Shown in pieces: positions 23,461 through 34,301 of a stretch of 64,000 nt of DNA. The position numbers were made by a program, and so were the translations under genes. The first letter of the stretch is position 1; the number at the start of each line of letters is the position of its first letter. Under the pieces are notes generated by a model. The model made no database searches. It had not been told where the DNA came from and saw nothing but the letters and a program-made list of their open reading frames with translations. Source of the DNA: Phallus indusiatus (Eukaryota; Basidiomycota; Agaricomycetes; Phallales; Phallaceae); assembly GCA_027605045.1 (NCBI GenBank), contig JAQFWX010000016.1, positions 898,551 to 962,550 on the forward strand. The letters run 5' to 3'.

Positions 23461-23806
23461 TAGGTTATGGGGTTTTGTGAATCCACACCCAACATGCTAA
23501 AAAGAAACTTCCGTTCATTGCTGTATATGGTAATAATGCAAACAACGAGACTATCTCGAAATCTCACTACAATGATTACACAAATCAACCAACACTAAGG
23601 CATAGAATCTCGAGTATTTGCCAAGCTTTCTTCTCGGATACCGTCCACTATTAATGACAAACAGTTTCTCCCATGTAGACAAAAGAAACGTAACTCGGAG
23701 ATTCATCTCATCCGAGTCTCCCAAGTTGTGAATGAAAAATGATATCCGATATCTACTAAATCAGGGAAATTCAAATAGAAGAATTATAAAGTCGAAGTTA
23801 GTGCGT

Positions 23807-23938
23807 TTGTCGCAAAAATTTGTGATGGTTTATAGATGTATTCAAGTCATTGAAGACGTTTATATTGCAATATAAACCAATAAATTGAGCCAAGTAAGCG
23901 CCTTACTCATTTATAAACATCACAGATTTTTGCGACAA
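23807..23938. mobile_element. Short foldback/MITE-like element (132 bp)
   Basis: Terminal inverted repeats of about 27 nt begin TTGTCGCAAAAAT on the left and end ATTTTTGCGACAA on the right, with two small differences. The 77-nt interior has no open frame. No target duplication could be fixed. A related single arm (TATAAACC...GATTTTTGCGACA) sits at about 31005-31033. Confidence 0.6.
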
Positions 23939-24125
23939 TTGGTTTAGTCATATATAGTCAAAGGCACTTCGAATTCCTGCCACATCGCTTCTCTTGCAGC
24001 ACATGATCAACAAACCCGGACCGATTTGACTGTATTTCAACCACCCGTCGATCGTCTATTTAAAAACACAAGTTCTTTAGAATTTCTAGAAAACGTTCCC
24101 CCTTTCCCTGTACACGTAGTCACAA

Positions 24126-25402
24126 ATGGCAGAAGAGAAAACTTGGAAGTCCGTTGATTTTCATTCCTCCTCCTCTATTGGCGTATTTCCAGATGACTAC
24201 CAACCAGGTATGCCGCACATCATCAACATTTTTAGACTTGCTTGAGCTGATTCTCATCCGCACGGGCCGCATTCAAGAACAAGTTGTCTCCATCTTGAAT
24301 ACATTCCTAACAGATATGAACTTTGTTCCCATGGGTATTAACCCTACGAACAAAGCTGTCGAAGACTACATGGAGAATCTAATGCATGAGCGTGGAATAC
24401 AATGCAAAACATTAAAAAGCAGCATTCACATAGCGGCTTCTCTCATTGAAGTAAGCCAAAATTCACTGTCGTCAATGCTTTCCTGACTCTTGTCAATATA
24501 AAACAGCTGGGATATAATAAATGCAATGTAGACGAGAAGAAACATATCGCATTGTTCAACTGGTAAGAAAATTTATTAGTTGTATGCGGCAAAGGGTGTT
24601 AACATTGTTCGGTTATGTCAAAATCTAGGTTCGCTTTCTATATAGAAGACAACATTTCCAAAGACCCCACCCCATTTCGTGAGTTTAACTCGCGAATATT
24701 CAAACGTCAACCGCAGTTAGATCCTGTTCTCGATGTATTCGCCGAAGTATTAAATCGCATGTCGGAATTCTACGATCCTATAGCGGTCGATTTTATTCTC
24801 AATTCAACCTTCAGTTTCCTCACTGGAAATTGTATTGAACAAGAATTTCCCAAAATTCCATTAAAAAATAGCGTCGAGCGTTTCCCGTGGTTTATACGCG
24901 ATACAGCCGGTATTTCCCTCCCCTATGCTTTGTTTGTATTCGTCAAGAGTGGAAATTACGACATAATGAAAGTCATCCAAGCCTTCCCTGACATGACCTA
25001 CTGGATTGCTCTCACCAACGATTTGTTATCGTAAGCTCAAAAGTGTAACACAAATGATCTGAATTGACGCACGACAATTACAGGTTTCATAAAGAAGAGA
25101 TCCAGGGCGAAAAGCCAACATACATTCAGCTTCGTGCCCAGAATGACAACAAGTCACTATACGAAACCTGTTTAGAAATTGTGGCTGAGCTGAAACAAGC
25201 AAGAAAGAACATTTACGCTATCCTAATGGATTATCCTGCCGCATTAGATGCATGGAAGATCTGGGAAACAGGATGTGTGTAAGTTGTTTCTCTTCATCTT
25301 TTTCCGTTGACAGCCAAGTTCACATATGCCTTCCACAATAGCGAATGGCACATCATTCACAACCAACGGTATCATTTGGAAGATATCGGCTTTACATTAT
25401 AA
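24126..25402 (+). pseudogene. Trichodiene-synthase-like sesquiterpene synthase, copy 1 (frameshifted)
   Basis: Family members cyclise farnesyl diphosphate. This copy parallels the open copy at 39923-41192 exon by exon: 24126-24450, 24507-24562, 24629-25030, 25084-25278, 25342-25402. Exon 1 carries one extra T in a T-run (24229-24233), so the frame from the ATG ends a few codons later while the conserved frame resumes downstream. The only splice that would rescue it is a 28-nt intron, shorter than any other seen here. The remaining exons are open, keep the metal-binding NDLLSFHKE motif and the C-terminal QRYH pair, and have an Asp-rich site reading YIEDNISKD. The otherwise intact state suggests a recent loss, a sequencing error in the T-run, or use of a downstream start. 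A TATTTAAAAA box lies about 70 nt before the ATG. It converges on the broken acetyltransferase 164 nt away. Confidence 0.65.
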
Positions 25403-25566
25403 ACGAAAACTTTGTATATCATGCATGATCATGTATTACTAGAGGCGTTTCGCACGCCAAAACTCTTGTATGTACTCAGACCTTTGGTGGAGCTTTGAAT
25501 ATTAACAAGTTCGGCGAACATAATTGTTGAAAAAATCGAAATCTGGACGAAAAATAGCGCCCAAAA

Positions 25567-26322
25567 CTAAAATTTCATGGTTAAGATAACTTTATATCCT
25601 TTAGCTTCGTATATAGGCAATCCGACCGGACTTGTTGAAAATACAAACAATTTATCATCATCTTCTTCATTGACACGAAGGAAGAAGCTTACCTGGCTTC
25701 AAGGTATATAAGCGAACCATCTTGTCTCGCTCTCTCGAATCCCCACTCAAGCAATGCACTTCCAACTCCATAACCCTGCCACTCGGGATCGATACAGAAA
25801 ACGGAAATACCAATGCTTCCGACTTTCCCATTCTCCACCCTTTCCAAAAACATTTTCATACTGTCCCACCATCAAATCAATATGCTCCTGTACACTCTTC
25901 GGTGTACGAACGTGTTTAACAAAGCCGTAGTATACAGGAAACACAACCACGGATAAAAATCATTCCCATAATGTCCGTTTCCGCGAACGATCCGGTGAAG
26001 TATACCAAGCACATCCAACCACCTTTTCCACCGTCTCGTTTCGTTCGTTGGTCGTCAAAACGGTTGCTTTGATAGAAGTGTCCGAGCTGACGAGATGTCG
26101 TTTAAAGTTGTGTATTTCCAAAGGCACACCCAACCGGTCGAGCTCGTTATATGAGATATTGGCGCATCTAGGTGCTAAAGTGGGAAAGAGAGGGCCTTGT
26201 GCGAACGAGCGAAGGAATATACTGGTGATAGCATGTGCATCTTGTAGTGTGGCGGGTAACAGGCGCACCTTTACATGTTTTTTTGCAGTTGAAATTGAAC
26301 TTTGACCACTTAGACCATCCAT
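25567..26322 (-). pseudogene. GNAT-family N-acetyltransferase, disrupted
   Basis: GNAT enzymes transfer acetyl from acetyl-CoA to amines. The N-terminal part (from 26322) starts with a normal RLLPATLQDAHAITSIFLRSF fold beginning. The acetyl-CoA pyrophosphate-binding segment is clear at 25700-25810: CIDPEWQGYGVGSALLEWGF. Two lesions lie between them: an in-frame TGA at 25960-25962 where TGG (Trp) would continue the protein, and a one-base shift near a run of five T (minus strand) around 25850. An intron at 25631-25692 leads to the last exon, ending GYKVILTMKF. The two lesions make a functional product unlikely. I could not exclude an unrecognised intron that skips both. The last eight codons are duplicated beside the second terpene synthase at 41352-41377. 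Confidence 0.62.
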
Positions 26323-26530
26323 TTCGAATGCAATTAAAGCCTAGAAACAGTGGGTGTCTCGATGCTTTATATGTTTATAGCACCCTGGCCCTGATTTTTG
26401 TTATAGCATAAATTCAAGAGTTCTCACTGGTTACTTGCACCTGGCGCACGCTTGAAGTGTTCGTCAATACTTGATCATTAATTTCAGAATGCTAAGAGGC
26501 TGCTTACATTTGGCAGACTGGCACGCGTTC
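26323..26530. other. Short intergenic region between two pseudogenes
   Basis: No feature recognised. Confidence 0.4.
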
Positions 26531-27631
26531 AGAATCCGAGTTTAAAGCTACCCAAGTTGTTTCTACTATTGCTATGGTTTTCCGTGCACAGTCGAGGAAG
26601 CCAGAATGTTCCAGCAGGGGCAGACTGTATCCGCGATTTTAATACCTATATATTTAAGCATCATAAATGCAACGTCATTACATGAAAACCATAAAAAAAG
26701 AACGATCTTGTTGTACAACTTACATCTGGGGATATAGCAATACTCCACATGGATATACCGGCAGTTCCACCTGCGACGATAATCGCACCTAAGTTGAGTT
26801 GGGAAGGGTCCGATCCTGCTGGAATAAGTGCCCTCTTCGCAACTTCATACCCTGCGAAATATTTAAACTTGAATTAAGCAGGAGGAATCAAACAGCTTCT
26901 TAGATTGTCGGTAATAAGCTTTACGCGGCGCTTCCGGGACAGTCTCGTGCCAAAGTAGCACCGAACCCTCTAAAGATACTTCTTCTTTATATAACACTTT
27001 CAAAACGTCGACAACGCCTTTATACTTCTTCTCTCCGTGCTGGCCCTGTACTTGCAACAATACCTTGGCACGTTCGATGGGTGCCGCGACAAGCGCACCT
27101 GGCACTGCTGACAGGAATCCAGCTGTAGCCAGTTCTCCAATTAGGTGTACATAACTGCGTATACAAGAGTTTTGGAGAGATCGTAAGCCCGGAACGAGAC
27201 GGCGAAAATGGGCTGCGATAAAGTCTAAACAAGTAGTATGAGCCTAGATTAAAAATGAAAACATTTGTTTTACAAACGCACCCAGTGAATCCATCCCGTG
27301 CCAATGTCTTTTTCACCACGTCGAGTGCACCAGTATACACACCTTGTTCAGCGGTTTGTAGTCCTGTCTTGGTCAAGTCGAATGGATGACTTGGTCATAT
27401 GAACATCTTTTGTATGATAAGCAGCAAGGAAGACGCCAACGCACCAACGAGGACGGAAGCGAGGCCACCAACGCCCCCTGCCAGAAAAGCCTTGATAGAA
27501 CTCACAGTACTATTGGCTGTTGACGATGATGTCGACGACGAAGAAGATGAAGTTGATGATGTCTCGTCTGCGCCCTGTCGATTAACAAGTTGTTTGTCAA
27601 TGGGTCAATCAAAGAGAGATGAGCTGACCAT
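26530..27631 (-). pseudogene. Mitochondrial carnitine/acylcarnitine carrier, multiply broken
   Basis: Mitochondrial carriers exchange metabolites over the inner membrane through three repeats, each marked PX[DE]XX[KR]. All three marks survive: HPFDLTK, PIERAKVLLQ and PDVLKSRIQ, and the segments VQGQHGEKKYKGVVDV and GGTAGISMWSIAISPD fit the carnitine/acylcarnitine carrier. The frame is broken at several points: a one-base loss at the splice site before HPFDLTK, a deletion with frame change between LYR and PIFAVSFRAYD, another loss before GATLARDCPGSAA followed by a stop, and a shift after SAPAGTF. The C-terminal end is missing. GT-AG introns remain, so this is a decayed genomic gene, not a processed copy. 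The start may be an ATG at 27629-27631 immediately followed by an intron. Confidence 0.75.
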
Positions 27632-28046
27632 GGAAGAAGGTAATTTACGAGGTGGGTGGATCAACCACTAACAGAGCAAGAAAGAGAAGGAAATTCTCAT
27701 GAATTCAGCAAGGAGTTTAAAAAGACTAGATTGGCTTCAATTCGCCATCATCATGCCTATACGGGAAGAAGACCGGTGTCCGCGTTGAGGCGCATGTGAT
27801 TTTCAATCATGAGATAGGAGAAGGCCGGCAGGGCGGCGTGGACCAAAGCTTAGGTTTTCTTCCGCGAAAGCCCACACTTGTGAAAAAACAAGTGAATAAA
27901 TTCATTTTAAAAGATTTAATGTTTCCCATGGGTTACATATTTGAAGGTATATAGACAAATGAGTTAAACAAAAATATTGCTGTAAGTTTTTCAGTTTGAA
28001 TGACAATGCATATGCACTTTTTTTTGTTAGGGTTACTGCAGCTGCC

Positions 28047-28073
28047 GGAACGCGGCACAATGTGCCGCGTTCC
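28047..28073. repeat. Perfect 13-bp hairpin
   Basis: GGAACGCGGCACA and its exact reverse complement are separated by a single A. It is GC-rich inside an AT-rich region, with no gene near enough to make it a clear terminator. Confidence 0.6.
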
Positions 28074-29486
28074 ACGCACCAAGATTATTACTAGGTTCGG
28101 CGCAAGCCGGTGAAAAGGGGGGTAGCATTTTCGAGAACTGAATTATTCTGTATACCACAAATATAAAGTTAATATAAACTACATATATATTGGAATTCTT
28201 CAGAGGTATAACATTATTCCTACATCTGCATGGATCACACAATTTCATGTTCAAGTTGAATCATTGGATGAGTGAATAATTAACACACTGCCTTCAAAAG
28301 AATTCCTGAAGACTTGGACATTATTGAGAGGATTGAAGTAATCAAATGAGTTTTCATAATATAAGACGGCGTGCTGCGCTAACAGCAAAAGTCGTCGGTG
28401 AATCAATAAAATCGCGCAAAAGGGGGTGACCGAGAAATCTCAAGAAAAGGCCTATGCCTGAAGTCCGGAGGATAAAACGATGATCTATAATGAAAAGCGG
28501 AGGGGGATTAAATACATGTAAGCTAGGAGATAAGCGAAACATGAAATAAAAGAAACAGCAAAGAAATGACGAATAAAGGAAGAAAAGAAAGGAAGAGAGA
28601 GAGAGAGAAAGGAATGGGAGTGTCCGACAAACGAAGGACGTGTACAAAGGATGAAAAATATACTCCGACGAGCGCTAAATGAACACACATAGGGAGCTAC
28701 GCTCCCTCACAATAAGACATAATGATTAAACTCATACCAAATTATTTGAGATACCGAAGTTTTCTAGACAAAGAAATTACATGATTTCTAGGCTTGAAAA
28801 GGTTTGATGTCATTGCTAAAAAAAACCTTTGGCTGTCAGAATAGAGAAAAGATATGTTTATATAATGGGAGGAATTGGAAAAAATCAGTTTTCAGATGAC
28901 TTGACGGGTGGCACAACTTTTTTCTGTTTCAGATCACTTCAATAAACTGAAGATAGATGGATGAAGCATTCAAAAAATTAATAACTAAGATAAATAACAT
29001 AATATTAATAGATTTTAAACAATAAAAAAGGTCATGATATAAATAAGCGGATAAAATGGGAAAAAAATGATTTGCATGAAAAAAACAAACATTGTGCATT
29101 TAAATCCTACTAATTTCCTCTATTTCCACCACTGAGATGTGAAATCTTCTCAAAATAAATAGATCATTATTATATTCCTCTCCAATATGTCCCACATTGA
29201 AAGAGTGCAAAAATAAACATGGAAGACGGTAGAGACGAAAAGGCTCTTTGAGGTCGAGTTTGCTCCAAGCCCCTTACATAAAATCTACTAATCAATGACG
29301 CAAACAAGTCACATGATATCCTTATATAATCTGCTCGGCTGTTCCTGAAAGGCTCACTTTTGAGCATTATAACTCTATAATTTTCTGAACAAGTCCTGTC
29401 AAAATTTCTTCTACAAATTCTTAATGGTTTAAACTCATGTTACTTAGAAACTGAAGTTTTAATATTTTGTTTTTACTATACTTAAT

Positions 29487-29534
29487 GGTATTTGAACTCA
29501 TGTGATCTCACCTTTTGGGCGCCTAATCCACTAC
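29487..29534 (-). repeat. Possible tRNA-derived SINE head
   Basis: On the minus strand TAGTGGATTAGGCGCC resembles an RNA polymerase III A box and GAGTTCAAATACC resembles a B box, at tRNA-like spacing. There is no complete cloverleaf, so it is not a tRNA gene. Confidence 0.3.
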
Positions 29535-29867
29535 ATGAGATCCACGACGGGGTGTAAAGAACCAAAGACAAGCTTTGGTAATTAGGCGGCTAACCCCTGG
29601 TGCACCAATTACGAAAAAAAATTTCAAGAAAAAAAGCTGGAGATAAAACCGATAAGATTATCGAAAGTAAGACAGCGTCATTCAAGTATGTGCTACGTCG
29701 TGATTGCACTGAGAAACCAAGTATAGTGATTTCACAAATTCAGTGATATGCTACGGAGGAGGCTGCGCCTAGAAACTTCAAACGTGTCATACGTGTCGTG
29801 TAACGTGACTCGAGGCGACGGTAAATATCGCGCGTTTCGGGTCTCTCCATGCGTAGCCCGTCTCGGA

Positions 29868-30680
29868 TCGCATCATTCTTCCTCCTGATGTGCTGCCACC
29901 ATGGAAGGAAAAGTCTGTTCCTACTCAAGATACTTCCTCAACCACCATAGCACCTTCATCTAAGCCAAGATAAAGAAGAAATCTTCGCGGAAATTGTTGG
30001 TGATTCAGAGCTTATTTTTACCGCTTGCTTTCCAATTTTCCAATCCAGGCCTTCCTCTGCCTTCCTATACACCTTCTCCGTTGATTGCGAGGGTATGCAA
30101 ACCATTCTTCGCTTCTGAGACCTCCGCCATGATCGACAACCCGCCTCGGACTGTCCCGAATCCGAGAGCCATTCTTTCTACGCGTCCTCCGACACTCGAC
30201 GCCGCTTCACCAGCACATCATTCTTCTCATCTCAATCCCCATTCAATGCCACCTCGCTACCGTACCAGACAGTACACAATCCGCCGACTGCTCAACCCAC
30301 AAGACCTGTGCAGATGTCACCTCAGTCCAATCTTTTATCAACTGCCGATTCTCCCTCGCGTACCTCAGACGGCGCAGCGTCAGTCTCGACCAGGACCGGC
30401 GCAGGTTTCTTCTCGACGCAGTCTTCCGTCGGGGGCAGCCTCGCCATTACCGCAGTCCTTCTTTCCCGTCGACAAACCTTACCCAAATGTCTCACAGAGT
30501 AGCTCCTTGGGCTAACGTCGCCTCTTCGTCACAAGCACCTGGAGCGTATAGTCCTCCCCTACCAAGAAGCGTACAAACTTCGCCTCAGCTGAAAGTCCTC
30601 CTCAAGCAGGCCAGCTGAGGAGGCACGAGACAATGATGTCGCCTGGATCTTTAAGCAACCACCACCTACAAACGGCGCAG
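29868..30680 (+). pseudogene. 5'-truncated copy of the proline-rich ORF
   Basis: Similarity to 19930-20900 runs in the same order and orientation, starting at ATTCTTCCTCCTGATGTGCT, but the first 310 nt of the parent are absent. Frame breaks occur early (CCAAGATAAAG where the parent has CCAAGGATAAAG, creating a stop) and blocks of the middle are deleted. At the parent's stop codon (TAA) this copy re-establishes an open frame with CAA. The copy is joined on its 3' side, at about 30795, to a piece of the isocitrate lyase gene. Confidence 0.7.
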
Positions 30681-30797
30681 GGTTCATTTCAGCCGAACCC
30701 ACCTTATTTCCATATTCCAGCAGGTACTTCCCGGTTATACAAGGCGAAAACCAAGGCAATGCCTCCAATGCTACTGCTTCGGCCCTTGTCACTTTTA

Positions 30798-30948
30798 CAA
30801 TGAATTATCATAAATTTGGCACGCCGGGTATGCTCGCTTACGTGAACGAGGTTCAGCAAAGGGAATTGAATTGTAATGTCTCGAATGGGTTAGTTGGTAC
30901 GGCTTCATTTTTTGGTTATTCATTTGACCTCAGGCTTGTTGTGTTTAT
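30798..30948 (+). pseudogene. Fragment of the isocitrate lyase gene including an intron
   Basis: GGTATGCTCGCTTACGTGAA and what follows encode [13 protein letters not shown], identical in protein to exon 10 of the lyase gene at 12383-12601. The match continues past the exon into the lyase intron (GTTAGTTG...TTTTTGGTTAT...CATTTGACCTC). Retention of intron sequence shows a DNA-level duplication, not an mRNA copy. The catalytic part is absent, so it is non-functional. Confidence 0.8.
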
Positions 30949-30950
30949 GA

Positions 30951-30990
30951 CATTTTATCGGTTTATAAATCTTTATAAACCGATAAAATG
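30951..30990. repeat. Perfect 19-bp palindrome
   Basis: CATTTTATCGGTTTATAAA, two spacer bases, then its exact reverse complement. It abuts the lyase fragment and precedes a single terminal-repeat-like arm (GATTTTTGCGACA) of the 23807-23938 element family. Confidence 0.75.
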
Positions 30991-31039
30991 TGAAGTTAAA
31001 TCAATATAAACCATCTTCGATTTTTGCGACATAGGGATG

Positions 31040-31946
31040 GGGCGAGCCGCAGGTTGTGTTGGCAAAAATTATTATGAGTAAAATTTTTATAGAAAGTCAA
31101 GTCGCGATTTGTTTATCATGTTGAATAGCTGTCAATCAAGGAATTCTAGTATCACGGGACTCTACGGATCATATATTCTGAGAGTATGTAACCTAATTGT
31201 GTTTCTATGATCTGTCATGTAAAACTCTAAATCATGAACATGTGTCATATTCATTGTATGTTGATGGGTTTCCCTTTCGTATGCCGTCAGTCTTAATTGT
31301 CAAGTGTCCAACGCATTGAATTGTTTCTATCGGCTATTCTGGGTTCCGATGTAAACATTTTGGTTCTGTATACCAAACATCAAAGCTTAGCACTCTAGCC
31401 CTTGATATTTGAGTCTCGACGGTCTTTTTACGTATAGACTCCGCAGCCAATGCACTCATTATTATGACGCCGAGGCTCAAGGTTTACCGTGTACCATGAA
31501 CTTTTTCCCCCGGTTTTTCTACCTTCTCATTCACAGTGAACTTCCCGATGATACTGCTGGATTCGGCAAATCTCTTTCTCAGGAACGACCCACATTGTTT
31601 CAGACTACCAGGCATTCAGAGGTTTAATAGATATTTGAATGATGCCTATCATTATAATTTTGCTCATAACAAGTTGTTCTAGTTGATCATTGATTTTCGG
31701 AATCATTGTTGGCTATGGCTTCAAAATGGTGATAAGCCAACTGATCGATCAGAAAATATTGTCGTTAAAGCAAAGTAAAAGTAATCATGTTTACATTCGT
31801 ATTATTATTGTACTTTGTAACCATCTACTGCGGAGTCCAATAGTGAGTCCGTCAAATTGTGTATTTAATGAGAGGACCTGACGTTCCGAAGCAATACCAA
31901 ATAACTCCAAACTTTCTTGAAACCTCCTCATAATTCCTTTCGAAAT
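31040..31946. other. Intergenic region
   Basis: AT-rich; no gene or clear repeat recognised. It is the upstream region of the plus-strand DUF6533 gene. Confidence 0.4.
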
Positions 31947-33554
31947 ATGGGACTGTCGAAAACGTTTTTATGCGAGTCTTTTGACATATACGATATTCAA
32001 AACGTATATTCCACGTATGTAGCTTCAGAACAAATTTGCCCGTATCAACTTACACCCAAATTAGATATCTTGCTGCTTACCTTGCTATCAGTTCTTTTAG
32101 TAAGACAATTACCATGTCTTATGAAAAATAATCCTCGTGTTAAACAACTCGCGATAAGCGTTTCTCCTATGCTCTATCATGTTGAAGTTTCCCCAGGAAA
32201 TGGAGTGTATATGGTCTAAGCCAATTAGTGTTCCTTCTTTTCTCTACATCTCCACAAAGTATGGTATTTTGTTTCTTGAAGGAGTTCTTCTTATAGTTGT
32301 GTTAAGAATAGTAAGTCAAATCTCTCTGGTAACCGGTAACTATTCAATCTTAATACTCACATTTGCAGATGACGCGGTAAGGTTTGGGGTTTCTAGTAAT
32401 TCAATCAACCGTTATTTTATTTTTATTGAAGATTTTGCCTCATTCCTTATATGATCGCGCTTGTTTTCTTTTTGTTTTTCATGATTGGTCTGCAAGGTTC
32501 GTATTCCTATCACTTGCCAAATAAATGCGATAAGTACAACTTGATGTAGGGCTGTTAATTGCTCGAGTATATGCTGTTGGCACGAGGAGTAGATTGTTGA
32601 TAGGATGTCTAATTGTTGGATGTAGTGTACCCATGATCACTTCGATTATTGGTAATTCCGACTTCTAAGTTAGCCATGTCGCAGTGGAATTTCTTACTAA
32701 ATATCCAGATTATTCCACAGTGGCCGGGTAAGCGAATACATATCAAGCACAGCAAAAACTTCATTCTTAAACAATATCACCAACCTCCTCTCCTGCTAGC
32801 TCGTTGGGTACGTCAGACAAACAAAAGGCTCAAGTGTCAGTCTTGTTGAAGTAGTAATTAGGTTCGAGAGCCCTATCCGTGATCACTGATGTCTCCTTTA
32901 TCTTCACCGATGGTATTGCATTCTGGATCTCTACAGGCGATATTTGGGCTACGTGGAAATTGAAACGCGAAGCAGGTTTACTAAATTCGAACGATATTAC
33001 TTCTGTACTTCTGAGACAAAGTGAGTTTTGACAAGACGAATTGAAAAAAACGGCACATAACAAGAAAAATATTTAGGTGTAATGAGGTGTATGTGAGTAT
33101 TCAATTCTCAGTTACTGTTCGTTATTATTTATCCATATGGTCGACCCAGCGCAGTTCTACTTTTAGCAGTTGCCGGTCTGGTTTCTAATCAAGTAAGTCC
33201 TAAGTACTAGTTACACCCTTCATTATTCATTCTTTCAAATTTACCATCAGATATTTGAACCAATGGTGACACATTCTATAGAACTTTGGTTACTCAGGTG
33301 AGGAAAATTTATATCCCGCTGCTAATTTCGGCTTTCACACATTTTCAAGTCTGGCTGCCATTATAGTCTCAGATTTTTTTCTGGACCTCCGTCAATGCAA
33401 CAGTGCAGCAATTGGGACCAGTGCCATTGCAACATTGCCAACGATCCAATTTCAAAGTATATCCCAACGTGTGCATGAATCTATTATCGCGGAACTAAGG
33501 ACACCTATGTTTTTGGAGGAAGAATTCGCGGACAAAGATGCTGATTCGCTATGA
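31947..33554 (+). CDS. DUF6533 seven-helix membrane protein, paralogue C
   Basis: DUF6533 proteins are Agaricomycete integral membrane proteins with a GPCR-like layout; ligands are unknown. The first six exons are clear: 31947-32014, 32065-32099, 32159-32310, an 8-nt microexon 32369-32376, 32432-32496, 32550-32651. They encode TYLAAYLAISSF, the domain signature FPQEMECIWSKPISVPSF and further membrane helices (LIPYMIALVFFLFFMIGLQG, GLLIARVYAVG). The last exon (about 33360-33554) gives a cytosolic tail with FFLDLRQCNSAAIG and RVHESIIAELRTP. Exons between 32651 and 33360 could not be fixed. Exon lengths match the two minus-strand paralogues, which supports the model. The N-terminal 20 residues (MGLSKTFLCESFD) differ from the paralogues, so the start is less certain. 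Confidence 0.68.
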
Positions 33555-34301
33555 GCGCGAGAAATGACTGGAAAGAACAAGACGAGAGAATGTGTGTTGG
33601 GTAGTTTGATGAAATTTAAAAAATGTGGTGCTTTTGTAATATGATTTGATACGGTGACTACTTATACATATCATATATAAAAAGGAGGAGGTTCACGCTA
33701 TATTTTGTGATGACCAGAGCCAACGAAAACAATGATGAATTCAGTGTTAGTTTTGGGAGTTTTCATGATCACTTGTAGTAGCTTTGCAAGAGGTGCTGAA
33801 TCCGATTTATTATGTTTATTTTACCTATTTAATACATGTAGTACTCAATGACTCTAAGATAGTATACCATAAAAGCATCATTTTCTCACATTTTTCAGCG
33901 TCGGCCAATATGCAACGACCTCACCTATGTCAATCCTGATGAGTGACAGAGCTTTTATATCAAACGAGATATTAAGTTCAGGAATGATAGCGTGTTAAGA
34001 CCCTCTCATTACATTGAATCAGGCGGACGGCGGGCGTATTGAATCGAGTGATGCAACATCCCGTTGGAGGGCCGTCCGGTGTACATCTGACAGTCACTGA
34101 AAGGATATATATGCATAAACTTGAATGGTTATATAAATTACAGAACAGTGATATTTCTTTTTCCAAGATCGTACTAAGCGACGAGGCACCGCAAAGCTAC
34201 ATAATTTATTTCCACAGCAACGACATAGAACATTGAAGTTTTTCCGCTGAAATACATATCATACATCACATACACGCGCACCCTAGGATGACACTGCTTT
34301 T
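33555..34301. other. Intergenic region between convergent DUF6533 genes
   Basis: No gene seen. The part next to 34302 is the 3' flank that is also partly present at 23190-23290. Confidence 0.4.

Larger units (their letters stand above)
27632..29867. other. Long AT-rich gene-poor segment
   Basis: No gene recognised. It holds a perfect short hairpin (28047-28073), a purine-rich microsatellite around 28570-28615 and a possible tRNA-derived SINE head at 29487-29534. Confidence 0.45.
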
